A stretch of DNA of 5,403 nucleotides from assembly GCA_030612785.1 (NCBI GenBank), contig JAUWNF010000279.1, forward strand, positions 1 through 5,403, read 5' to 3'. Both the position numbers and the translations under genes were made by a program. Every line of letters starts with the position of its first letter. The first letter of the stretch is position 1. The notes under the pieces are model-generated. The model made no database searches. It was not told the DNA's origin and worked only from the letters and a program-made list of their open reading frames with translations. Shown here in pieces: positions 1 through 5,033 of the stretch. This DNA is from Phycisphaerales bacterium (lineage in GTDB: Bacteria > Planctomycetota > Phycisphaerae > UBA1845).

Positions 1-143
1 TCCTCCGACTCCGACAATTCACAGGTGCATCCTGCGCCAACTACGACCTCGACACCGTCAAAACCGGCTTCGCGGACCCGGATGAACAACTCCGGCAGCT
101 CCCGGCGGCGGTGAGTTCTTTCGATGTGTGCAACGATCAACAT
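1..143 (-). CDS. 5' end of an unrecognised gene, divergent from mutL (partial, runs off left edge)
   Basis: Read on the minus strand from ATG at 143, the frame stays open to the window edge (47 codons). It starts MLIVAHIERTHRRRELPELF, continues with an amphipathic stretch (FIRVREAGFDG), then a hydrophobic strand (VEVVVGAG) and CTCELSESE. This strand-helix-strand pattern is much more protein-like than the plus-strand readings of the same bases. It could be the start of a ferredoxin-like (P-II-like) fold or another alpha/beta fold, but the family is not recognised and no function is assigned. A GTG at 164 is in frame and would add seven residues. GGATGGGG lies just before the ATG but very close to it. 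The frame is closed by a stop at 207-209, so the gene cannot start further upstream than about 206. Confidence 0.5.
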   Translation of the reverse strand, partial: MLIVAHIERTHRRRELPELFIRVREAGFDGVEVVVGAGCTCELSESE

Positions 144-184
144 AACCCCATCCGTTTGGTACACGCGGGACCGTCGGTTTGCGA

Positions 185-213
185 TTGCCGGTCCAGAGGC
201 TCCCAACTATACT
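185..213 (+). promoter_or_regulatory. Putative sigma-70-type promoter of mutL
   Basis: TTGCCG (185-190) and TATACT (208-213) are separated by exactly 17 bases. They match the -35 consensus at 4 of 6 positions and the -10 consensus at 5 of 6. Transcription would start near 220, leaving a ~55-base leader before the mutL ATG at 276. The same A/T-rich patch reads TATAGT on the minus strand (211-206) and could serve the divergent gene, but no good -35 partner was seen there. Assigned by eye only. Confidence 0.4.
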
Positions 214-235
214 CCGTTGACGGCGGATGCCGCAG

Positions 236-250
236 CTTTGCGAAGCAAAG
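236..250 (+). promoter_or_regulatory. Hairpin in the mutL leader
   Basis: CTTTGC (236-241), GAA, GCAAAG (245-250) form a perfect 6-bp stem with a three-base loop. It ends five bases before the purine-rich ribosome-binding stretch of mutL. It is not followed by a T run, so it is not a terminator. It may stabilise the leader or influence ribosome access; it could also be chance. Confidence 0.3.
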
Positions 251-255
251 AACGC

Positions 256-263
256 AAGGGGAG
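256..263 (+). promoter_or_regulatory. Shine-Dalgarno sequence of mutL
   Basis: AAGGGGAG precedes ATG at 276 by 12 bases, which is rather long. An in-frame GTG at 267 lies only 3 bases away. The ATG is preferred because the protein then begins MSKIRVLPELLVNKIAAGEV, matching the usual MutL N-terminus. Confidence 0.45.
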
Positions 264-275
264 TTGGTGATATCC

Positions 276-2210
276 ATGAGCAAGATCCGCGTTCTTCCCG
301 AGCTTCTGGTCAACAAAATCGCCGCCGGCGAGGTGGTGGAGCGACCGGCCAGCGTAGTCAAGGAACTGGTCGAAAACGCCCTCGACGCCGGCGCCACCCG
401 CGTCGCGGTCACCATCGAAGACGGCGGCAAACAACTCATTCGCGTCACCGATGACGGCGGAGGCATGACCGCGGAGGACCTGCGTCTGGCCATCACCCCG
501 CACGCTACCAGCAAACTGGCTTGCGAGGAAGACCTACACGCCATCGTCAGCCTGGGCTTTCGCGGTGAAGCTTTGGCAAGCATCGGTGCCGTGTCCAACA
601 TGCGCATTGTCTCGCGAAAACGCGGGACCGTCGAGGGGCATCAGATTGCCGTATCCGGGGACAAGATCGAAACCTCGAGTGCGGCCGGCTGCCCGGAAGG
701 CACCACCTTAGAGGTGCGCGATTTGTTCTTCAACGTGCCCGCCCGGCGGAAGTTCCTCCGCACGCGCACCACCGAAACCGGGCACGTCAACGAACGGTTC
801 GCCCGCCTGGCCTTGGGGTTTCCGGAGATCGGGTTTGAATTGACCAACCACGGGCGCGCCGTACACAACCTCGCCGCGGGACAGACCATCCGCGACCGCA
901 TCCGCAGCTTGTATGGCGCCGAACTGGCCGACGGACTGATCCACATCGAACGCGAGGAGCGCGGCCTGGTCATCGAAGCTTATGCCGCCCCGCCGATTCA
1001 GTCGCGCTCGACCACTTCGTGGCAGCATATCTTCATGAACGGGAGGTACATTCGCGACCGTTTTATCCAACATGCGGTCCGCGAAGCGTACCGCGGCCTG
1101 ATGGAGCACAATCGCCAGCCGATCTACTTCCTGTTTCTGACCATCGACCCCGAGGCGGTGGACGTAAACGTGCACCCGACCAAGATTGAAGTCCGCTGGC
1201 GCGATTCCAACCTGATCCATTCGCAGGCGCTCAGCGCGTTTAGGGAGACGTTTCTGCAGACTGACCTCACGCCCGCCCTGCAAACCGACGGCAACCGAAC
1301 GGGTCGCGGCGCTGATCCGAGCCGGGAGCGTAAGCGACCGGGCGAAAACCCCGCGCGGCCACCCACCGTCGAAGACCAGGACACCGCACGGCGACAACTT
1401 GCAGACTCGTTGCGCTCGGCTGAGCCTATCGTGGGTGACTCCGCACCGGCCGCGTTCCGCGCAGACCAGCCGCCGCACGGTCTCGCGGTCCCCCAACACT
1501 CAGGACTGAGGACTCAGCACGCAGAACGCAACGCCCAAGACGGCGCCGAGTTGTGGCGCTCCGTGTACGCCGACACCCCCGACGGGGTTGAGCCCGCACG
1601 CCCCCGGGCGCACGATTCCGGCCGAGCGCCCCCGCCCCGGGCCATCCAATTACACAACACCTATCTGGTCGTCGAATCCGACGAAGGAATGCTCATCATC
1701 GATCAGCACGCCCTGCACGAACGCATCTTGTACAACCAATTCTGCGCGCGGATCACCTCCGGTCGCCTCGAAAGTCAGCGCCTGCTGCTCCCCGAGACGT
1801 TGACCGTCACGCCCCAACAGTTGGCGTTGTTGCAGAAGAATGACGGGCTGCTCGGCCGGCTGGGCATCGAGGTGACACCGTTCGGTCACGATGCGGTGGC
1901 CGTCCAGTCATTCCCCGCGTTGCTCAAGGACACCGACGTGGTGCCTTTTATGCACGACCTGCTGGATAAGCTCGAGGACCAGGGTGAGGACGCCAAGAGC
2001 GCCGAGACGGAAACGGTGATCCACGAACTGCTGGACATGATGGCCTGTAAGGCGGCGGTCAAAGCCGGTGACGCGCTCACCGCGGAGGAGATTAACGCCC
2101 TGGTCGCGCAAAAGCACCTGGTCGAAAAATCCAGCAATTGCCCCCACGGCCGACCGACCACGCTCAAGCTAACCGTGAAAGACCTGGAAAGACAGTTCAA
2201 GCGGACGTAA
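276..2210 (+). CDS. mutL: DNA mismatch repair protein MutL, endonuclease type
   Basis: A 644-residue MutL, normal for the family. It couples mismatch recognition by MutS to strand incision and removal in the cytoplasm. The N-terminal GHL ATPase shows motif I (ELVENALDAGA, catalytic Glu30 and Mg-binding Asn34), motif II (DDGGGM, 59-64), motif III (GFRGEAL, 94-100), NVPARRKFL (153-161) and the transducer Lys303 in VHPTKIEV. Residues ~330-455 are a Pro/Arg/Asp-rich linker. The C-terminal dimerisation domain has DQHALHE (476-482), a clamp-binding-like QRLLLP (501-506), ACKAAV (590-595) and CPHGRP (622-627), the metal-site signature of nicking MutL proteins such as those of Bacillus and human PMS2. 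This implies a MutH-independent pathway. Asn487 replaces the last Glu of DQHA(X)2E(X)4E. The frame is open upstream to the window start, but residues encoded before 276 do not resemble MutL. The gene converges with the pseudopilin genes. Confidence 0.97.
   Translation: MSKIRVLPELLVNKIAAGEVVERPASVVKELVENALDAGATRVAVTIEDGGKQLIRVTDDGGGMTAEDLRLAITPHATSKLACEEDLHAIVSLGFRGEALASIGAVSNMRIVSRKRGTVEGHQIAVSGDKIETSSAAGCPEGTTLEVRDLFFNVPARRKFLRTRTTETGHVNERFARLALGFPEIGFELTNHGRAVHNLAAGQTIRDRIRSLYGAELADGLIHIEREERGLVIEAYAAPPIQSRSTTSWQHIFMNGRYIRDRFIQHAVREAYRGLMEHNRQPIYFLFLTIDPEAVDVNVHPTKIEVRWRDSNLIHSQALSAFRETFLQTDLTPALQTDGNRTGRGADPSRERKRPGENPARPPTVEDQDTARRQLADSLRSAEPIVGDSAPAAFRADQPPHGLAVPQHSGLRTQHAERNAQDGAELWRSVYADTPDGVEPARPRAHDSGRAPPPRAIQLHNTYLVVESDEGMLIIDQHALHERILYNQFCARITSGRLESQRLLLPETLTVTPQQLALLQKNDGLLGRLGIEVTPFGHDAVAVQSFPALLKDTDVVPFMHDLLDKLEDQGEDAKSAETETVIHELLDMMACKAAVKAGDALTAEEINALVAQKHLVEKSSNCPHGRPTTLKLTVKDLERQFKRT
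1498..1532 (+). repeat. Degenerate heptanucleotide tandem repeat inside the mutL linker
   Basis: Five consecutive 7-base units can be laid out: ACTCAGG, ACTGAGG, ACTCAGC, ACGCAGA, ACGCAAC. The first three differ from each other at only one or two positions, and the last two decay. The tract lies in the disordered linker of MutL (residues ~408-419, reading HSGLRTQHAERN), where length changes should be tolerated. The unit length is not a multiple of three, so changes in copy number would need compensation to keep the frame. It probably derives from a dispersed repeat family; that origin is inference. Confidence 0.55.
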
Positions 2211-2228
2211 CGCTGTTCCCACCCACCC

Positions 2229-2247
2229 GAAAAACGCTCGACGTGCG
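2229..2247 (-). terminator. Weak possible terminator for the minus-strand pseudopilin operon
   Basis: On the minus strand a short stem (ACGC ... GCGT, four base pairs around a seven-base loop) is followed directly by a T run (GCGTTTTT). It lies a few bases after the TAA (2256-2254) of the frame-broken tail of the GspK-like gene. The stem is short, so this is only a candidate. No better terminator was seen between the two convergent transcription units. Confidence 0.2.
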
Positions 2248-2253
2248 TGCCGT

Positions 2254-2455
2254 TTACGGCTGCTCGTCCCAGCGGATGTCAAATGTGTTACTGCTGCTGC
2301 CTCCTCCACCACCGCTGATTGTACCGCTGGCGTAGATGCTGATGGTCTGTGACGGGGACGAACTCGAACTGCCCCAGGTCGGCGTATAGCCGTACTTGGT
2401 GGCCTCATTGTCGTTGTATCGGTCTGGCCACCGTTGCCGCTGGGATAGCTGAAGG
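2254..2455 (-). pseudogene. Frame-shifted C-terminal tail of the PilX/GspK-like gene
   Basis: Directly after the TGA of the GspK-like gene (2458-2456), protein-like sequence continues in other frames. One frame reads GGPLTFSYPSGNGGQTD. From about 2420 a second frame reads NDNEATKYGYTPTWGSSSSS, then a Gly/Ser-rich run, and closes with NTFDIRWDEQP and TAA at 2256-2254. Adding one C to the CCCC run at 2462-2459 would turn the stop into ...VQWLEVPLTFSYPSG. One more base near 2417 would join the last part and give about 66 further residues. The sequence therefore looks like the lost end of the gene, through mutation or assembly error. The terminal FDIRWDEQP also resembles the YTVQWLEVP ahead of the current stop, so a duplicated or exchanged C-terminal segment is an alternative. 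Confidence 0.5.
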
Positions 2456-3580
2456 TCAGGGGACCTCCAGCCATTGCACGGTGTACGTGTAGCTCCCGTC
2501 GCCGCCGACAAGCGCGGCCACCTCATCCGCACTGAGCGCCCGATCATAAACGCGGATATCATCGATCAAACCATCGAAGAAATACTGGGCAGTTCCGACA
2601 CGTTTGCTGAAGTTCAACGCATCAGTCGTCTGGTTAAGCGTTCTGGTAGAGGACGTTATCGCCCCTCCTTCAATACCATTAACATAGAGCTTTAGGCTGA
2701 CACTATCGAATACAAGCGCTATATGGCTCCAAGTGTTGAGAGTTGGTAATGCGACAAATACATTCATGCGTCCGCCGCTGGTTTCCGCCCGACCGTAAAG
2801 TCGACCGCTGGCTGAAAAAAATCCCATCTGAGCTCGTCCGCTACCGCCGCCATGAACCGATTTAGCTAATACCTGCCTTACTCCTGACCAGTTACGAGGG
2901 TATACGCAAGCGGCGTATGTTAGCTCGGAACTGCCATTGAGCTCGGTCGAATGTGGTACTTGTACGTAGTCGTTTGAACCATCAAAATCAAGAGCGCCGT
3001 CAATAGTCCCCGTCACCCAGTCAGAGGCTGGATCCATATTATAAAGCGTGGCATGATTGTTATTGCCGGAGGCATCAAAGGCTGTCGTTCCGCTGGTTTC
3101 GTCCAGCTTCCAGTGCCCGACCAGGCCGGTCTGGCCCTCGGGCGTGACCACCGCCCGCACAACGTGGGATGCCCCGTTCACCTTTCCGGTGACCGTCAGC
3201 GTGAGCGGATCATCGGGGTCGTCGGCCAGGTCGCCGTCTCCGTCTACCACCTCGTCGCCATCGGTGTCCACACCGTCCTCGCCGACAATCGTGAACGTGC
3301 CCCCCGCGTATGGCTCATCCACAACCCACGCGCCGTTGGGCTGCTGCGTACGCCAATTCGAGTTCGCCTGAATGTACGCGATGGGCAGTTCCATGCCCGA
3401 CTCGGCCACGTGACGCGCCGGGGAATGGTCCTGGATATTGCGGGCAATGCCCACCGACGTGCTCTGCGCCCCGAGGAACGACATGGCGAGCGTCGCGGAG
3501 ATTGCCACCGCTATGAGCACCAGCAACAGAGCGACCCCGCGTTTGCGGCGCTGGCGATACTGGCAGACCGGGTGGGTCAT
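2456..3580 (-). CDS. PilX/GspK-like minor pseudopilin fused to a LamG (concanavalin A-like) domain
   Basis: A 374-residue protein. The N-terminus is a class III (prepilin) signal: basic RQRRKRG with likely cleavage after Gly15, then the hydrophobic helix VALLLVLIAVAISATLAMSF. Leu, not Glu, is at mature position 5, as in GspK/PilX proteins. An Asp-rich, calcium-loop-like stretch follows at ~102-125 (DTDGDEVVDGDGD). Residues ~153-356 are a LamG/LamG-like jelly-roll domain: GHWKLDETSGTTAFDASGN, GALDFDGSNDYVQVPHS, LKLYVNGIEGG and FDGLIDDIRVYDRALSADEV. Such domains often bind carbohydrate. GspK-type pilins cap the pseudopilus tip, so this is plausibly a tip adhesin or cargo binder (inference). ATG is preceded by GAAGGA six bases upstream, and only 12 bases separate it from the preceding GspJ-like stop, so the two are co-transcribed. 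The LamG part is markedly lower in GC than the rest. The C-terminus appears truncated by a frameshift. Confidence 0.85.
   Translation of the reverse strand: MTHPVCQYRQRRKRGVALLLVLIAVAISATLAMSFLGAQSTSVGIARNIQDHSPARHVAESGMELPIAYIQANSNWRTQQPNGAWVVDEPYAGGTFTIVGEDGVDTDGDEVVDGDGDLADDPDDPLTLTVTGKVNGASHVVRAVVTPEGQTGLVGHWKLDETSGTTAFDASGNNNHATLYNMDPASDWVTGTIDGALDFDGSNDYVQVPHSTELNGSSELTYAACVYPRNWSGVRQVLAKSVHGGGSGRAQMGFFSASGRLYGRAETSGGRMNVFVALPTLNTWSHIALVFDSVSLKLYVNGIEGGAITSSTRTLNQTTDALNFSKRVGTAQYFFDGLIDDIRVYDRALSADEVAALVGGDGSYTYTVQWLEVP
2521..3060 (-). other. Low-GC segment coinciding with the LamG domain
   Basis: Hand counts per 60-base line give about 270 G+C in 540 bases (50%) for this segment. The line before it (2461-2520) has about 41 of 60 and the lines after (3121-3240) about 85 of 120 (71%), with 3061-3120 intermediate at 35 of 60. 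The edges match the LamG domain (codons spanning about 2513-3124) closely. The composition break lies inside one open gene, which suggests that the domain was acquired separately from the pilin-like N-terminus. Selection on domain codon content is a less likely explanation. Confidence 0.6.
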
Positions 3581-3586
3581 TAGTCG

Positions 3587-3592
3587 TCCTTC
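3587..3592 (-). promoter_or_regulatory. Shine-Dalgarno sequence of the GspK-like gene
   Basis: GAAGGA on the minus strand starts immediately after the TGA of the GspJ-like gene (3595-3593) and lies six bases before the ATG at 3580. The tight stop-SD-ATG arrangement fixes the start and indicates an operon with possible translational coupling. Confidence 0.7.
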
Positions 3593-4213
3593 TCAGTTGT
3601 CATTGAACGCCCCGTATCTCCTCGCCGCCGCGCCGACCATGGTTTCCGATAGATCGCCGGCACTGATTCGCAAACGGTAGCTCACCAGCCTGGTGGTCGC
3701 CGGGTCGGTGTCGTCCAACGTGTAACCATTCGAGGTTACGTCCGTAACCCATAAGGTCGGCTGGAACGAGCCCGCCGTCTTTGCCTGGGCGGTCGCGTTC
3801 AAAAAGAACCCCGGCGGGTTTCCGGAAAGCTGGTACGCGACGTCGGCGGCGTCGATCTGCGCCTGCGTCCAACTGCTCGGAAACGCGTACGACTTCACTT
3901 CGTCCGTGCTCGCGTCCCGTTCGACCAAACGCATTTCCGACAGATCCGGCTGGTCGGGCGTCCCGTTCGTGTTCACGTCCCCTGCCCACAGCACCAGATA
4001 GTCGGTGCCGGCTTCGAGGATCGCTCGGGAACTGCGAATCGCCGCGCTCAGCCGCAGGTCCAGCAGCCTGCTCTTGACCACCACGCTGCGCAGGTCGCGC
4101 TTCGAGGAGGTGCCGTAGGAAACCGCCACCAGCATGGCCGCCACGCCCGCCGATACCAACCCGGTGATCGCCAGGGCCAGCAGAAGTTCCACCATGGTGA
4201 ACGCCGGCACCAT
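3593..4213 (-). CDS. PilW/GspJ-like minor pseudopilin
   Basis: With ATG at 4213 the protein has 206 residues, typical for GspJ/PilW. It starts MVPA, then the prepilin motif FTMVELLLALAITGLVSAGV: likely cleavage after Ala4, with Glu at mature position 5 and a hydrophobic helix. The body contains DVNTNGTPDQPD (79-90), spaced like an EF-hand loop, and ends YGAFNDN. As a minor pseudopilin it would sit in the inner membrane before assembly and then join the pseudopilus tip with the I- and K-like neighbours (family knowledge). The leader is unusually short and has no positive charge. The frame is open up to an ATG at 4423, but that extension would translate a palindromic repeat and overlap the upstream gene, so it is rejected. 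No Shine-Dalgarno sequence is visible before 4213; the nearby repeat may have altered the original start region. Confidence 0.8.
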   Translation of the reverse strand: MVPAFTMVELLLALAITGLVSAGVAAMLVAVSYGTSSKRDLRSVVVKSRLLDLRLSAAIRSSRAILEAGTDYLVLWAGDVNTNGTPDQPDLSEMRLVERDASTDEVKSYAFPSSWTQAQIDAADVAYQLSGNPPGFFLNATAQAKTAGSFQPTLWVTDVTSNGYTLDDTDPATTRLVSYRLRISAGDLSETMVGAAARRYGAFNDN

Positions 4214-4214
4214 T

Positions 4215-4350
4215 TTGATGGGTGGCGCACTTGAGTGGCATGGGTTCCGGTACTCCGGAACCCGTGTCCGGAACCCGTGTTCGATGGCCCCACGGGGCCC
4301 GGAGTACCGGGACCCGTGCCACCCGGGGAACGTCGCTCCGCACCCATCAA
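4215..4350. repeat. Nested palindromic element between the GspI-like and GspJ-like genes
   Basis: Outer arms TTGATGGGTG (4215-4224) and CACCCATCAA (4341-4350) are perfect inverted repeats. Inside them, 4236-4258 (TGGCATGGGTTCCGGTACTC...) pairs with 4299-4321 (...GAGTACCGGGACCCGTGCCA) at 21 of 23 positions. The central part holds two adjacent perfect copies of CCGGAACCCGTGT (4255-4267, 4268-4280) and a GGCCCC/GGGGCC hairpin (4286-4299). This is the architecture of a REP- or MITE-like dispersed palindrome. No transposase and no clear target duplication were found. It fills most of the 170-base gap between two genes of an otherwise tightly packed operon. It could act as an mRNA-stabilising or attenuating structure, or be a neutral insertion. 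Confidence 0.7.
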
Positions 4351-4383
4351 TCGACGTGCGACGGAGCACTGGTCCTCGTCGCC

Positions 4384-4875
4384 TTACGACGGTGGTTGCG
4401 CTCTGAATCGGGTTAGGGTCCATGTCGCCCCTGCCGTATCCTGTACGGTCACGGTGGTGGTCAACCCGGGGAGCGGATTGCCGAACCCGGTTACGCTGAT
4501 TCCGCTACCCCCATTCGCCGGGACCACAGACACCAAACGGGAAAACTCCTGAAGCGGTGCGGCGTACGCCGTGCCCCCCGCGTCGGCGAGCGTGCCCGTT
4601 GCCTCGCTGAAGCCATCGAAGTCGTCGAGATCGTCGAAATTGGCCCGTCCGACCTCTCCGTCCGTTCCGTCTGGATCGCTGTAGTCCAGGCGCAACACCT
4701 CGTCCATCAGGGCCTCAGCCAATTGCAACGCGCGGGCGCGGTGTAGGGCGTCGGCGGTCTGCATCTGCCCGGCGACGACCGCCGGACTCACGGCGCCCAC
4801 TGCAAACGCCAGCACCGCCGTCGCCAACAAGCATTCCACCAACGTCAAGCCCCGATGCTGCGCTTGGTTGTGCAT
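4384..4875 (-). CDS. PilV/GspI-like minor pseudopilin
   Basis: A 163-residue protein beginning MHNQAQHRG, with a class III cleavage site after that Gly. The mature part starts LTLVECLLATAVLAFAVGAV, with Glu at position 5 and a hydrophobic helix. QMQTADALHRARALQLAEAL and MDEVLRLDY continue the amphipathic N-terminal helix typical of PilV/GspI. An acidic stretch (FDDLDDFDGFSE) and a beta-rich C-terminus follow. In the known systems GspI is the hub that binds J and K in the tip complex (family knowledge). It is the first minus-strand gene of the set. An ATG at 4887 (four residues longer) is in frame, but GGAGG abuts it directly (4888-4892) and so cannot position it. The same GGAGG is 12 bases from the ATG at 4875 and 9 from an in-frame GTG at 4878, so one of these is preferred. 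Confidence 0.82.
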   Translation of the reverse strand: MHNQAQHRGLTLVECLLATAVLAFAVGAVSPAVVAGQMQTADALHRARALQLAEALMDEVLRLDYSDPDGTDGEVGRANFDDLDDFDGFSEATGTLADAGGTAYAAPLQEFSRLVSVVPANGGSGISVTGFGNPLPGLTTTVTVQDTAGATWTLTRFRAQPPS

Positions 4876-4887
4876 CACGGTTCGCAT

Positions 4888-4892
4888 CCTCC
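4888..4892 (-). promoter_or_regulatory. Shine-Dalgarno sequence of the PilV/GspI-like gene
   Basis: GGAGG on the minus strand touches ATG 4887 without a spacer. It has spacings of 9 and 12 bases to GTG 4878 and ATG 4875. It therefore argues for one of the inner starts. All choices keep the prepilin signal intact. Confidence 0.5.
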
Positions 4893-4954
4893 ATTAGGTC
4901 GGTTGAATCGAACCGGCGGTTGAGTGCTCCGCGTCGTGGGCGGGAATCGGACGT

Positions 4955-4985
4955 TTTATCGGGCCGACGTCACCATGCTCGGCAA
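4955..4985 (-). promoter_or_regulatory. Possible promoter for the minus-strand pseudopilin genes
   Basis: On the minus strand TTGCCG (4985-4980) and GATAAA (4960-4955) are 19 bases apart, each matching consensus at 4 of 6. Transcription would start near 4948 and give a leader of ~60-70 bases. The leader contains a small hairpin, CGGTT/AACCG (4900-4904 and 4911-4915). The match is weak. For the divergent plus-strand gene only TTGACC (4995-5000) was seen, without a well-spaced -10. The 146-base region 4888-5033 must hold both promoters, since both genes start here. Confidence 0.25.
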
Positions 4986-5033
4986 CAGGACGATTTGACC
5001 GTCACCACCGGTCCGATTGCCGATAGTACCTGG

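Noticed and set aside
111..275. Extension of MutL from a GTG at 111 (55 extra residues)
   Set aside because: The extra residues (Cys/Arg-rich, no MutL similarity) precede the canonical MutL N-terminus at ATG 276. They overlap a plausible promoter and a divergent gene start.
708..1499. 263-codon minus-strand open frame opposite mutL
   Set aside because: It lies wholly within the conserved ATPase and linker part of mutL. The product is Arg/Gly/Val-rich with no motif, so it is a shadow of GC-rich codons.
2249..2260. GCCG-TTTA-CGGC hairpin as a terminator between the convergent genes
   Set aside because: The stem is only four base pairs and no T run follows directly on either strand.
2286..2318. 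CTG/CCT/CCA trinucleotide-rich tract as a microsatellite
   Set aside because: It corresponds to the Gly/Ser-rich codons of the pilin tail remnant on the other strand. It is short and imperfect.
2454..2466. Programmed -1 frameshift at the end of the GspK-like gene
   Set aside because: The local GTC CCC TGA does not allow good re-pairing one base back. A second shift would be needed 40 bases later, so mutation or sequence error is simpler.
3053..3583. Long plus-strand open frame opposite the GspK-like gene
   Set aside because: It is antisense to a gene with clear pilin and LamG motifs. Its translation is low-complexity and without recognisable motifs, as expected for a shadow of GC-rich coding DNA.
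4214..4423. Extension of the GspJ-like gene to an ATG at 4423
   Set aside because: It would translate the palindromic repeat into a long Arg/Gly/Pro leader before the prepilin site and overlap the end of the GspI-like gene. No pilin leader looks like this.
4995..5027. TTGACC ... GATAGT as promoter of the GspH-like gene
   Set aside because: The spacing is 21 bases and the -10 would lie only a few bases before the start codon.
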